64,000 nucleotides of DNA. It comes from Candidatus Gemmiger stercorigallinarum (GTDB taxonomy: Bacteria; Bacillota; Clostridia; Oscillospirales; Ruminococcaceae). The DNA lies in contig DWWX01000042.1 of assembly GCA_019119495.1 (NCBI GenBank), positions 1 to 64,000 of the forward strand. The letters are read 5' to 3'. Below are positions 1 to 8,027 of this stretch, in pieces. The notes beneath the pieces are model-generated. The model had not been told where the DNA came from. It ran no database searches and saw nothing but the letters and a program-made list of their open reading frames with translations. The position numbers and the translations under genes were made by a program. Each line of letters opens with the position of its first letter. Position 1 is the stretch's first letter.

Positions 1-356
1 TCGATCATGACGCTGGTGTAGCCGCCCGCGATGCAGGCCTTGACGCTTTCCAGCGATCTGCCGTGGTCCAGGTGCAGCGCCACGGGGACGGGGCTTTCGG
101 CGCCGTATTTCCGGACGGCGTCGCCCAGGACTTTGGCGCCTTTCTGTTTGTCCGCCAGGCTGCCGTGCATAAAGTCGGCCGCGCCGCCCAGGTAGGCGTT
201 GGACGCCTCGGCCCCCTGCAGGATGGCCGCCGAGTCCAGCAGCTCGTGGATGCGGATGGCCGCCTCCACTTGGCCGACACTGTTCATATTGAAAGCCCCC
301 TGGCCGTAGCGGTGCTTGTCCGCCGCTTCCAGGATCGCGCGCATGGGTACCAGCAT
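1..356 (-). CDS. Class II fructose/tagatose-bisphosphate aldolase, 5' part (runs off left edge)
   Basis: The protein begins MLVPMRAILEAADKH and continues with an AFNMNS segment and the ALHLDHG motif, the first zinc-ligand signature of class II ketose-bisphosphate aldolases. About 118 residues are visible; the rest lies beyond the left edge. The start at 356 follows GGAAGG about ten bases upstream. The enzyme splits fructose- or tagatose-1,6-bisphosphate into glyceraldehyde-3-P and DHAP. Its place downstream of nagA and a nagB-like gene on the same strand suggests it completes amino-sugar breakdown, and a tagatose-type (GatY/AgaY-like) role is possible. The specificity cannot be decided from this fragment. 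Confidence 0.85.
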   Translation of the reverse strand, partial: MLVPMRAILEAADKHRYGQGAFNMNSVGQVEAAIRIHELLDSAAILQGAEASNAYLGGAADFMHGSLADKQKGAKVLGDAVRKYGAESPVPVALHLDHGRSLESVKACIAGGYTSVMI

Positions 357-400
357 AAAGATTTCCCTTCCTTTTTACATATCATCTCAACACGATTGTG

Positions 401-1567
401 TCATTTTCCGTTTGGTCCCGTCTGATAAACGGTCTTGCCGCCCACAACGGTACGGCGCACCTGCCAGGCTTCGTCCAGCACCACCAGGTCGGCATCCTTG
501 CCGGCTTCAATGCTGCCCTTGCGGTCAAAAATGCCCATCAGGCGGGCGGGGTTCTCGGTCAGCAGAGGGAGGACATCCTCGGCACCGCGGCCGGTGAACG
601 CCATAAGGTTGCGCAGTGCGGTGTCCTGCGACAGCGTACTGCCGGCCCGCACACCGGTGCTGGCCAGCTTGGCGTCGCCGTCCACCACGACCACATCGTT
701 GACGCCCAGCTTGTAGTTGCCGTCCGGCAGGCCGGCGGCCTGGATGCTGTCGGTGATGGCCACCACCTTGTCCCAGCCCTTGCAGGCCAGCAGCATCCGC
801 ACCGAACCGGGGTGCAGGTGGCGGCCGTCGCAGATGGCCTCGCAGTAAACGTCGTGCTCCAGCACGGCTCCCATCATGCCGGGTCGATGCTGGTGGAACA
901 GCCCCATGGCATTGAATGTATGGGTGCAGACCCTGGCTCCGTTGGCAATGGCCTGGCAGGCGGTGTCATAATCGGCGCCGGAATGGCCGATCGCCACCGT
1001 GACTTCGCCGGAAATATCGGCGATCATCTGGTTGACGCCCTCCACTTCGGGCGAAACGGTAATGTAGCGGATGGCGCCGCCGGCAGCCTGCTGATAACGG
1101 CGAAACAGGGCAGCGTCGCCCTTGCGCAGCAGGCTTTCGGGCATGGCGCCCTTGTACTCCGCCGAGAGAAAGGGTCCCTCCAGGTGGATGCCCAGCAGCT
1201 GCGCGCCGGTGACGGGGGCTGCCATGGCCTGCTTTGCCTGTTCGATGCACCACAGCGTCTGCTGCTCGGTATCGGTCAGGATGCTGCACTGCCAGCCGGT
1301 GGTGCCGTGGCGGGCGAAAAAGGCGCCGATCTTAGCCAGGTCGGCGGAAGTGGCGGCGTTGACGTCGATGCCGTCGCCGCCGTGGGTGTGCAGGTCGATA
1401 AATCCGGGGACCAGCGCCATGCCGCCCAGGTCCACCGTCTGGCAGCCTTCCGGGGCGGCCAGGTGCGGGCCGACGCCGTCAATGACGCCGCCGCAGACCA
1501 GCACGTCGGCAGTCTCAAACATATGATCGCGGTAGACGCGGGCGTTTTGGAACAGGATGTCTGCCAT
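401..1567 (-). CDS. nagA: N-acetylglucosamine-6-phosphate deacetylase
   Basis: This is a 388-residue amidohydrolase. It shows the HTH metal pair at about residues 60-62, HLEGPF with the catalytic-site Glu at about 130, GHSGAD, THTFNAM and the late ITDSI aspartate, in the order of NagA. It removes acetate from GlcNAc-6-P (or GalNAc-6-P) in the cytoplasm. A GTG three codons upstream (1576) is possible, but the GGGGAGG ribosome site sits about eight bases before the ATG at 1567, so that start was chosen. It begins 15 bases after the nagB-like stop and is very likely in the same operon as the aldolase. Confidence 0.92.
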   Translation of the reverse strand: MADILFQNARVYRDHMFETADVLVCGGVIDGVGPHLAAPEGCQTVDLGGMALVPGFIDLHTHGGDGIDVNAATSADLAKIGAFFARHGTTGWQCSILTDTEQQTLWCIEQAKQAMAAPVTGAQLLGIHLEGPFLSAEYKGAMPESLLRKGDAALFRRYQQAAGGAIRYITVSPEVEGVNQMIADISGEVTVAIGHSGADYDTACQAIANGARVCTHTFNAMGLFHQHRPGMMGAVLEHDVYCEAICDGRHLHPGSVRMLLACKGWDKVVAITDSIQAAGLPDGNYKLGVNDVVVVDGDAKLASTGVRAGSTLSQDTALRNLMAFTGRGAEDVLPLLTENPARLMGIFDRKGSIEAGKDADLVVLDEAWQVRRTVVGGKTVYQTGPNGK

Positions 1568-1582
1568 CAGGTCCACCTCCCC

Positions 1583-2404
1583 TTAGTACGGCTGCCCGGC
1601 CGCCACGTCGTTGACATAAATGCAGGCGTTGGGATGGTTCTGCGCCAGCGTGGCGGGGAATTCAGCGGTCTGCTCGCCGTAGGCAGCGCGGCGGACCACC
1701 GCGCGGTGCCAGTCGCGGAAAACGCCCAGGCAGATCTCCCGTGCGCCCAGGATCTGCCGAATGCCGATGGTAATGCAGCGCCGGGGCATGCACTCCAGCG
1801 CGCCGCCCAAATCGCCCACCGAGTTGGTGGCGCGGGTCTCGGGGCGGATATCCAACACGCGGGTGGGCAGGGCGGCGAACTGCTCGCAGCTCAGTTCCGG
1901 CTGAGGCTCGTTGAAGGCCAGGTGCCCGGTAATGCCGATGCCGCCGAAGGCGATATCCACGCCGCCCAGCTCCTCGATGAGCCTGTCGATGCGGGCAGGG
2001 TCGGCCGGGTCAGGGAAAACGCGCTGGGTTTCGGGCATGACCAGCTCCGGGTCGATTTGGGTGTAGACCACCCGGTCCATAAAGCCGCGGAAGGACAGCG
2101 GGCTGGCGCTGTCGATGTAGCTGTCGTCATCTTCCAGATACTCGTCCATGTTCAAAAACCAGACGTTTTTCAGGCTGATGCGCTCGCGGTTGACGCGCTC
2201 CACAAAGAACGGGTACTGCCCCACCGGTCCCACCGGGCAGATGAAAACCGTATGCCGGCCGGCGGCGTTGTTGCGGGCAATGCAGTCCGCCATCTTATCC
2301 GCCATGGCGCGGAACACTTCTTCCGAGTTGCTCATTTTGACAAGGGGGATCTTGGCATCCTTGCCCAATGTTTCCGGGGAAATATGATAATATGCTTTGT
2401 CCAT
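1583..2404 (-). CDS. Glucosamine-6-phosphate deaminase/isomerase-like protein (divergent NagB)
   Basis: This is a 273-residue NagB/RpiA-superfamily protein. It retains the FLNMDEY segment and GHLAFNEP of glucosamine-6-phosphate deaminase. Two usual signatures are altered. The phosphate loop LPTGxTP reads CPVGPVGQ, and the residue just before the GH of the active site is Thr (GITGH) where NagB has Asp (NDGH). The family converts glucosamine-6-P to fructose-6-P and ammonia; the substitutions make the exact substrate or activity uncertain. It starts with AAAGGAG about ten bases upstream and lies between the two-component system and nagA, all on the minus strand. Confidence 0.75.
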   Translation of the reverse strand: MDKAYYHISPETLGKDAKIPLVKMSNSEEVFRAMADKMADCIARNNAAGRHTVFICPVGPVGQYPFFVERVNRERISLKNVWFLNMDEYLEDDDSYIDSASPLSFRGFMDRVVYTQIDPELVMPETQRVFPDPADPARIDRLIEELGGVDIAFGGIGITGHLAFNEPQPELSCEQFAALPTRVLDIRPETRATNSVGDLGGALECMPRRCITIGIRQILGAREICLGVFRDWHRAVVRRAAYGEQTAEFPATLAQNHPNACIYVNDVAAGQPY

Positions 2405-2470
2405 GGGAAATGCAGCTCCTTTCCTGCAGGTCGTTTGTGTATCGCTGTGTATCGGCTTGCCGGCCGGGGG

Positions 2471-3142
2471 TCAGCGGAACAGGTGCTCCAGCCCCAGGTC
2501 GCGGATATGGGCCACGATCTCTTTGGTGCGGGTGCAGCCGAATTTTTCGCGGATGCGGTGGATCTGGCCCTTAACGGTGTCCTGCCCCACAACACGGATC
2601 TCGCTGATCTGGCGGGCGTTGAGGCCCTGCAGCAGGTAGCGGATCAGCTCCCGCTCGGTGGGGGTCAGCGATGCCAGCGTGTTGACAAAATAGAGCAGGC
2701 TGGTCTCGTTGCGGCGCAGGCGGGAATATTCCCGCAGCATGACCTCCTGGGTATGGGCGGACATGATGGGGGTGCCGGCGTAGGCCATGCGGATGTGGCG
2801 GTAGAGCAGCTCGTTATCGCTGCCCTTGACAAAGTAGTCCACCGCGCCGGTGGCCATAGCGGTCAGGATCATGTCGTCGCTGTCGTGGGCAGTCAGGTAG
2901 ATGATGCGGGCCTGGGGCTTTTGGGGGTGGATGCGGGCGGCCGCGTCGATGCCCGCCTGGATGGATTCCATCTCGATGTCCAGCAGGATCACATCAAAGT
3001 CGCCGGCAAGCGCCAGTTCCACCGCCTGCGCGCCGGTGGCAGCCTCGCCCTCCACGGTAAAGTCCGGCTGGCTGTTCAGCTGCTGGCACAGGTCCTCGCG
3101 CAGGATGTCGTTATCCTCCGCCACCAGGATGCGGATGCTCAT
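2471..3142 (-). CDS. Response regulator, NarL/LuxR-like
   Basis: This 223-residue protein has an N-terminal receiver domain (VAEDN acidic pocket near residues 8-11, phosphoacceptor Asp in ILLDIEM near 55, the LTAHD segment and the VKGSD lysine loop). A C-terminal LuxR-type helix-turn-helix covers roughly residues 160-215 (LTPTERE, then GLNARQISE). Its ATG overlaps the stop of the upstream kinase by four bases (ATGA), so the pair is translationally coupled. It lies 66 bases before the nagB-like gene on the same strand, so control of that operon is plausible, but no binding site was identified. Confidence 0.88.
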   Translation of the reverse strand: MSIRILVAEDNDILREDLCQQLNSQPDFTVEGEAATGAQAVELALAGDFDVILLDIEMESIQAGIDAAARIHPQKPQARIIYLTAHDSDDMILTAMATGAVDYFVKGSDNELLYRHIRMAYAGTPIMSAHTQEVMLREYSRLRRNETSLLYFVNTLASLTPTERELIRYLLQGLNARQISEIRVVGQDTVKGQIHRIREKFGCTRTKEIVAHIRDLGLEHLFR

Positions 3143-4656
3143 GGTTTGCTCTGCCTCCTTCTGCCCCGTTCCGGCAGCAGCTTGGGCAGCAGGATGTAAA
3201 ACGCCGTGCCCTTGCCGTAGTCGCTGTCCACCTTCAGGATGCCCATGTGCTTTTTAACGATCGTGCGCACATAGTATAACCCCATGCCCCAGTTGGAATT
3301 GGAATTTTTGCTGGAGTAGAACGGTTCAAAGATCTTTTTCATCTCATACTTGCCAATGCCCACGCCGCTGTCCTGCACGCAGATGCCGATCTGGGTGGGT
3401 TTTTCGTAACAGGTCAGCCGCAGTGGGGCGTCCCGCCCGGCCGCAAGCGTCGCCTCCCAGCCGTTGATCAGCAGGTTCGCCACCGCGGCCTGCATGTGGG
3501 ACTCGTCGGCCAGCACCATCAGGCCGGGCGGCAGCTCCGCCTCCACGCGGGCGGCGGGATACTTTTTGTGCAGCACCTGGACCGCCCCCTGCACAATGGG
3601 CTCCACCGGGCATTCCCGCATGGAGATGGCATTGGATTTCAGGCTTTTGTACAGTTCCCCCACGTGTTCCAGCAGACCTTCGTTGGTGTCGGACATCTGC
3701 TGCAGCAGGGCGCGGGCCCTGGCCAGGTCGGGCTGCTGCGCGTCCAGCTCCTGGGTCAGCCGCCGGCAGAGGACGCGGTTTGCCAGCAGCTGGTTTTTGA
3801 TGCCGTGCAAAAACACCCCGCCGCTCATGCTGGCGGTATCGTACTTCCGCTGGAGGCGGATGTCATCGGCGGTCTCGCTCCACTCGATGCGGGCCATGCC
3901 CACCATCGACAGCGTTCCCGCCAGCAGCGCGGCCATGTTGATGACCACGACCGCCAGATAGGTCCCCGGCGACAGGTAGGGATTTAAGTACCACAGCCCC
4001 AGAGAGAACATATAATCGCCCCGGTAAAACAGGTAGACCTGGGCCGGGTCCTGGGGGCAGTAGATGGCGTACAGCGCCGCGATGCTGACAAGCAGCACAC
4101 ACCGCACCGCCACCGAGTTGCGGATGTAGCGGATGCGGGTAAAGCCGGGCTCCCGCACCAGCATCCAGCAGCCGGCCAGCAGATAAAGTACGATCCACGC
4201 CAGGGAAAAGCGGACCGCCGCCCGCTGCAGGGCTTCGCTGTCGGCGATCGAAGTGAACACCGTCGGATAATACAGCGCCAGCGAGACAGCGGGCAGCACC
4301 GCGGCTGCCCAGCTGTGCCGCCGCAGCCAGTTGAGCCGCGGGTCGCTGGAGGATTCCAGCGCCGTGAGCAGGAACAGCCACGGAAAGGTGAACCTGCCGA
4401 TGGCCATACCGTAACCCAGCTGCTGCAGCGTCATGATCGCATACTGCAGCGTATGGCGAAACCCCGATGTGACAAACAGCACCGTGCTGAGCGGTTCCAC
4501 GATGCCGCCCTTTTTGGCGATGTAGGTCAGCATGAACAGCAGGTAAACGCTGAGGCTGGCCGCCAGCGCGCACAGCAGCAGATATTCCTTTTTGCGCCGC
4601 ACCACCGCAAACACGGCGGATACGGCCAACAGGCAGACGGATACAGCCAGCGGCAT
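3139..4656 (-). CDS. Membrane sensor histidine kinase
   Basis: About 505 residues. The first half is a run of hydrophobic segments, probably six to eight transmembrane helices, with no recognised extracellular sensor domain. The catalytic half has an unusual H-box (FLHGIKNQ), an N-box (LLINGWEA), the G1 motif DSGVGIG and the F/G2 stretch FEPFYSS, GMGL. The ATG at 4656 was preferred over 4707 because AAAGGGGG lies about eight bases upstream, whereas nothing resembling a ribosome site precedes 4707. It phosphorylates the overlapping regulator. The ligand is unknown; the genomic setting (ABC importer upstream, amino-sugar genes downstream) hints at a nutrient signal. Confidence 0.85.
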   Translation of the reverse strand: MPLAVSVCLLAVSAVFAVVRRKKEYLLLCALAASLSVYLLFMLTYIAKKGGIVEPLSTVLFVTSGFRHTLQYAIMTLQQLGYGMAIGRFTFPWLFLLTALESSSDPRLNWLRRHSWAAAVLPAVSLALYYPTVFTSIADSEALQRAAVRFSLAWIVLYLLAGCWMLVREPGFTRIRYIRNSVAVRCVLLVSIAALYAIYCPQDPAQVYLFYRGDYMFSLGLWYLNPYLSPGTYLAVVVINMAALLAGTLSMVGMARIEWSETADDIRLQRKYDTASMSGGVFLHGIKNQLLANRVLCRRLTQELDAQQPDLARARALLQQMSDTNEGLLEHVGELYKSLKSNAISMRECPVEPIVQGAVQVLHKKYPAARVEAELPPGLMVLADESHMQAAVANLLINGWEATLAAGRDAPLRLTCYEKPTQIGICVQDSGVGIGKYEMKKIFEPFYSSKNSNSNWGMGLYYVRTIVKKHMGILKVDSDYGKGTAFYILLPKLLPERGRRRQSKP

Positions 4657-4808
4657 GGCCGGCGCCCCCTTTCCGGCTGCGCCGGCATTGGGGACTGCCG
4701 GACGCATGTTCCATTAGATAGAATGCTTAATAAATTATATCACACCCTTCGCCGCTGCGGCAGGTGCGGGCGAAATTTTTCACCGGCCGGGCGCCGCAGC
4801 CTGTATAC

Positions 4809-4852
4809 GGACAAAACGGGGCACAACGTCCGTTTTGTGCCCCGTTTTGTCC
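4809..4852 (-). terminator. Long hairpin after the ABC operon
   Basis: An 18-bp stem (4809-4826 with 4835-4852) and an 8-base loop lie just downstream of the substrate-binding protein stop at 4881. There is no strong U-run on either strand, so this is a probable but atypical terminator separating the ABC operon from the kinase gene. Confidence 0.6.
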
Positions 4853-4880
4853 TTTGGGTATTGCTGTGCGGGGCAGCCGC

Positions 4881-5951
4881 TTACTCGGCAGCCTCCTTCA
4901 TCAAGTCAAACATGACATAGTCGCTGACGGGGACCTCGCTCTCCACATCGCCGCTGGCGATAAAGCCGTCCTGCTGAGACTTGTACAGCGCCTCGATGGT
5001 GCCGTCGTTGATCTCGGCCATCATCTCGTCAGAGGTCAGCCACTCGGCGTCGCCGCGCTGGCTGTAGACCGTGTCAAAGTCCAGGGCGCACTCCTCGGCG
5101 ATCCACTGGCTGATCTGCTCGGCGTTGGCTTCGTCGGCGCGGTAATCCTTGGCCTTGTACAGGGCGCGGGTGAAGCGGAGCAGGTTGTCGTAATTCTCGT
5201 CGGCATAGTCGGCCATGCAGATCCAGCTGGAGACCGAGGCGGAGCTGTCAGAGAAGCTCAGGTTATCGGCCAGCTCGATCACATCGTCGCCCAGTTCTTC
5301 CTGGACCGCCAAGGTGCTGGGGCTCCACAGAGCGCAGGCGTCCAGAGAGCCGGAGACCATAGCGTTGACGATGCCGGAGGGTTCCATCTCCATGGCGTTG
5401 ATGTCATCGATGGTCAGGCCGGCGGAAGCCAGGGTCTTTTGCAGGATGGCCTCGCTGGAGGTGCCGGAGGCATAGCCGACCGTCTTGCCGGCCAGGTCGG
5501 CGGCAGTCTCGATGCCGTGGCTCTTCAGGGCCATAACGCGGTCGCCGTTGCCCACATGGGCAAAGCAGAAGATCTTGGCCTGGCCGTTGATGCACAGCTT
5601 GTGGGCGCCGGAGCCGATGTAGCCCACGTCGATGGAGCCGTTCTCCATAGCGGCGATGATGGTGGGGCCGTCCTGGAACTGGACCAGGTTGACGTCAATG
5701 CCTTCCTCCTCAAAATAGCCCATACGGTCGGCGGTGACCACCTCAACCAGGCTGGAGTAGTTGGGCATATAGGCCACGTTCATGGTGATGGGTTCCGCTT
5801 CCGGGGTGGCGTCGGCCGCCTCGCTGGTGGAGCCGGAACCGCTTTCGGCGGGCGCCGAGGAGCTTTCCGACGCGGTGGAGCCGGGATTGCTGCAGGCCGC
5901 CAGGCTGAGTGCCAAAGCCGCAGCAGTCAGGGTTGCAAGCAGTTTTTTCAT
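4881..5951 (-). CDS. NitT/TauT-family ABC transporter substrate-binding lipoprotein
   Basis: This is a 356-residue protein. It begins MKKLLATLTAAALALSLAACS, a lipoprotein signal with lipobox LAAC, followed by a Ser/Glu-rich linker. The mature part has the NMT1/SsuA-like fold signature: MPNYSSLVEV, MGYFEEEGIDV and DVGYIGSG. It should bind a small organic solute (sulfonate, nitrate-like, thiamine precursor or similar) outside the membrane. The ligand cannot be named from sequence. The start follows GGAGGG; an upstream in-frame extension to 6068 lacks a signal peptide and overlaps the ATPase end. It is the last gene of the ABC operon. Confidence 0.88.
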   Translation of the reverse strand: MKKLLATLTAAALALSLAACSNPGSTASESSSAPAESGSGSTSEAADATPEAEPITMNVAYMPNYSSLVEVVTADRMGYFEEEGIDVNLVQFQDGPTIIAAMENGSIDVGYIGSGAHKLCINGQAKIFCFAHVGNGDRVMALKSHGIETAADLAGKTVGYASGTSSEAILQKTLASAGLTIDDINAMEMEPSGIVNAMVSGSLDACALWSPSTLAVQEELGDDVIELADNLSFSDSSASVSSWICMADYADENYDNLLRFTRALYKAKDYRADEANAEQISQWIAEECALDFDTVYSQRGDAEWLTSDEMMAEINDGTIEALYKSQQDGFIASGDVESEVPVSDYVMFDLMKEAAE

Positions 5952-6067
5952 GGGTCGTTTTCCCTCCAATTTGGATATTAGAGTGTGCCTGATAAATCCA
6001 AAGTGCCGGGGATTTGCCAGATACACCCTGTTTTTTGCGGGGCCCGTGCGGGCGCCCGTTCGGGCCA

Positions 6068-6859
6068 TTATTTGCGGACTTCCAGGTATTCCTTGTAGAC
6101 CTCGCCCCAGATGATATTTTTCAGCTCGTTGAAGCGGGGGCTCATTCGGGTCTCCTGGGTGCGGGGATAGGGAATGTCAATGTCGACGATCTTTTTGATG
6201 CGGCCGGGGCGTGCACTCATAATAACGCAGCGCTGGCCCAGAATGATGGCCTCCTCCACATCGTGGGTGATGAAAAAACAGGTTTTCTGCTTTTTCTCCC
6301 AGGTGTTCAGCAGGTCGGTCTGCAGCTGGGCGCGGGTCTGGGCGTCCAGCGCGCCGAAAGGCTCGTCCATCAAAAGGATCTCCGGCTCGGCGGCATAGGC
6401 ACGCGCGATGGCGACGCGCTGCTTCATACCGCCGGAAAGCTCTTTGGGGTAATGGTCGGCAAACTTTTCCAGGTCGACCATCTGCAGGTACTTCATAGCC
6501 TGCTCCTCCGCTTCCGCGCCCTTGATGCCCCGCATCTCCAGCGCAAAGCAGACGTTTTTCTTGACCGTCAGCCACGGGAACAGCGCGTACTGCTGGAACA
6601 CCACGCCGCGCTCGCGGCCGACGCCCTCCACCGTTTCGCCATTGACCAGCACCTCGCCGGACGTGGGTTTGAGCAGGCCGGCGATGATGTTGAGCAGGGT
6701 GGACTTGCCGCAGCCCGAAGGGCCGACGACGGTGACGAATTCATTTTCGCGAATGTCCAGATCGGCGCCGTTCAGGGCGACCATCTCGCCCTTGCGGGTA
6801 TTGAACACCATCCTGACGTTGTCGATCTTGACTTTTACGCTTCTCGTTTCTCCTGCCAT
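6068..6859 (-). CDS. ABC transporter ATP-binding protein (NitT/TauT, SsuB/TauB-like)
   Basis: This is a 263-residue ATPase. It has Walker A GPSGCGKST, the Q-loop FQQYALFPW, the signature LSGGMKQR, Walker B ILLMDEPF and the H-loop FITHDVEEA. The sequence FGALDAQTR is typical of nitrate/sulfonate/taurine importers. It overlaps the end of the permease gene by 25 bases and is followed after 116 bases by the binding protein, so the three form one import system. The short gap to the next gene holds a GC-rich inverted repeat that might stabilise the processed transcript. Confidence 0.92.
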   Translation of the reverse strand: MAGETRSVKVKIDNVRMVFNTRKGEMVALNGADLDIRENEFVTVVGPSGCGKSTLLNIIAGLLKPTSGEVLVNGETVEGVGRERGVVFQQYALFPWLTVKKNVCFALEMRGIKGAEAEEQAMKYLQMVDLEKFADHYPKELSGGMKQRVAIARAYAAEPEILLMDEPFGALDAQTRAQLQTDLLNTWEKKQKTCFFITHDVEEAIILGQRCVIMSARPGRIKKIVDIDIPYPRTQETRMSPRFNELKNIIWGEVYKEYLEVRK

Positions 6860-7620
6860 CCTGTCAGCTTCCTTTCTGCAAAGTCGATCAGCTTCTCAAC
6901 GATCAGGCCGAGAATGCCGATGAGGATAATGTACAGCAGCATGGGGTCGGTGTCGAAGTTGCTGTTCAAGGTACGGATCCGCATGCCCAGGCCGGCGTTG
7001 GCGCCGGTGGACTCGGCCGCGATCAGGGTGGTCAGCGCGGTGGAGGCGCCCAGGCGGACCGCCGTCATGATAAAGGGCAGGCTGGCCGGCGCGATGACCC
7101 GGATAAAGATATCTTTATCCTTGGCGCCCAGCACGCGGGCGGCGCGGATCAGCGTATCGTCAATGTTCATTACGCCCTGATAGATGGTGATGCACATGAT
7201 CAGGAACGTGGCGATGGTGATGGTGATGATCTGGGGCCGGCGGCCGACGCCTGCCGACAGAACGATCAGCGGCACATACGCCAAAGGCGGAATGTTGCGG
7301 ATGAACATGATCCATGGGCGCAGGATGTTGCGCACCGGCACATACCACGCCATCAGGATAGCCACCGGCAGTGCAATGACAAAGCCCAGCACATAGCCGG
7401 CGATCACCGAGATCAAGCTGCTGGCGATATCCGTCAGCAGCACGCCGCGCCCGAACATGACGCCGATCTGCTGAATGGTAACGATAACATTGGGGAAGCT
7501 TCTTGCAGTGAGCGGCATCACGGAGAGGATCGTCCAAACGATCAGCGCCACGAGCAACGAGATCAGCAGCCACACCTTGGACGGGATCCGCTCTGCCAGA
7601 CTGCCCGATTTTTTGTTCAC
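6835..7620 (-). CDS. ABC transporter permease (NitT/TauT family, SsuC-like)
   Basis: This 261-residue inner-membrane protein has about six transmembrane helices. Its cytoplasmic loop (ARVLGAKDKDIFIRVIAPASLP) corresponds to the EAA loop that contacts the ATPase. A GTG start at 7620 is preferred because AAGGTG lies shortly upstream and the protein then starts VNKKSGSLAER just before the first helix. Upstream ATGs (7719, 7674) add a basic, low-complexity stretch with no ribosome site. It is the first gene of the importer operon. Confidence 0.9.
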   Translation of the reverse strand: MNKKSGSLAERIPSKVWLLISLLVALIVWTILSVMPLTARSFPNVIVTIQQIGVMFGRGVLLTDIASSLISVIAGYVLGFVIALPVAILMAWYVPVRNILRPWIMFIRNIPPLAYVPLIVLSAGVGRRPQIITITIATFLIMCITIYQGVMNIDDTLIRAARVLGAKDKDIFIRVIAPASLPFIMTAVRLGASTALTTLIAAESTGANAGLGMRIRTLNSNFDTDPMLLYIILIGILGLIVEKLIDFAERKLTGWQEKREA

Positions 7621-7701
7621 AGAATCACCTTGCCTTCTTTTTGCGCCGCGCGGCCGGACCGGCCAGCGTGACATTTTTCTGCGATACCATGGTTTATGTT
7701 C

Positions 7702-7731
7702 AGTATATCGGAAAAACAAAAATGCTGACAG
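7702..7731 (-). promoter_or_regulatory. Putative promoter of the ABC operon
   Basis: On the minus strand CTGTCA (7726-7731) and TATACT (7702-7707) are separated by 18 bases, about 80 bases before the GTG of the permease. A short dyad of Gs and Cs (about 7731-7749) lies just upstream and may be regulatory. Confidence 0.5.
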
Positions 7732-7875
7732 GGGGAACTTTTATCCCCCCTTATTTTATTGAACCTGCACAAAAACCACCCGCTGTCCGCCGGCAAAATG
7801 CCTGACTGCCGTCCCCTTGCTCCGCTTTTGCACCGCACAGGGATGCTTTTTCCCGAAGCACGCTGCATCTGCAAC

Positions 7876-7910
7876 AAAAAACGCGGCGGAACCAATCGGG
7901 TTCCACCGCG
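7876..7910 (-). terminator. Rho-independent terminator of the PHP-like gene
   Basis: On the minus strand a 12-bp GC-rich stem (7899-7910 with 7882-7893) is followed by TTTTTTG. It lies about 120 bases beyond the stop of the gene at 8028-9554. Confidence 0.85.
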
Positions 7911-8027
7911 CTGTGGGGTCTGGCTTACAATACTGTTTATTTTATTTCCTTTATTAACATTTGTCAAGTGTCTATTTTGCCTTTTCTGCGGGAACGCAGC
8001 ATCCGGCCGGGCGTTTTCCGCCCTGCC

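Noticed and set aside
398-3199. 933-codon plus-strand frame over nagA, the nagB-like gene and the regulator
   Set aside because: It spans three well-supported minus-strand genes and the intergenic gaps; composition is that of an antisense shadow.
7876-7910. T-box antiterminator (GGTGGAACC-like string)
   Set aside because: No aminoacyl-tRNA synthetase or amino-acid gene follows; it is a simple hairpin plus U-run at the end of the PHP-like gene.
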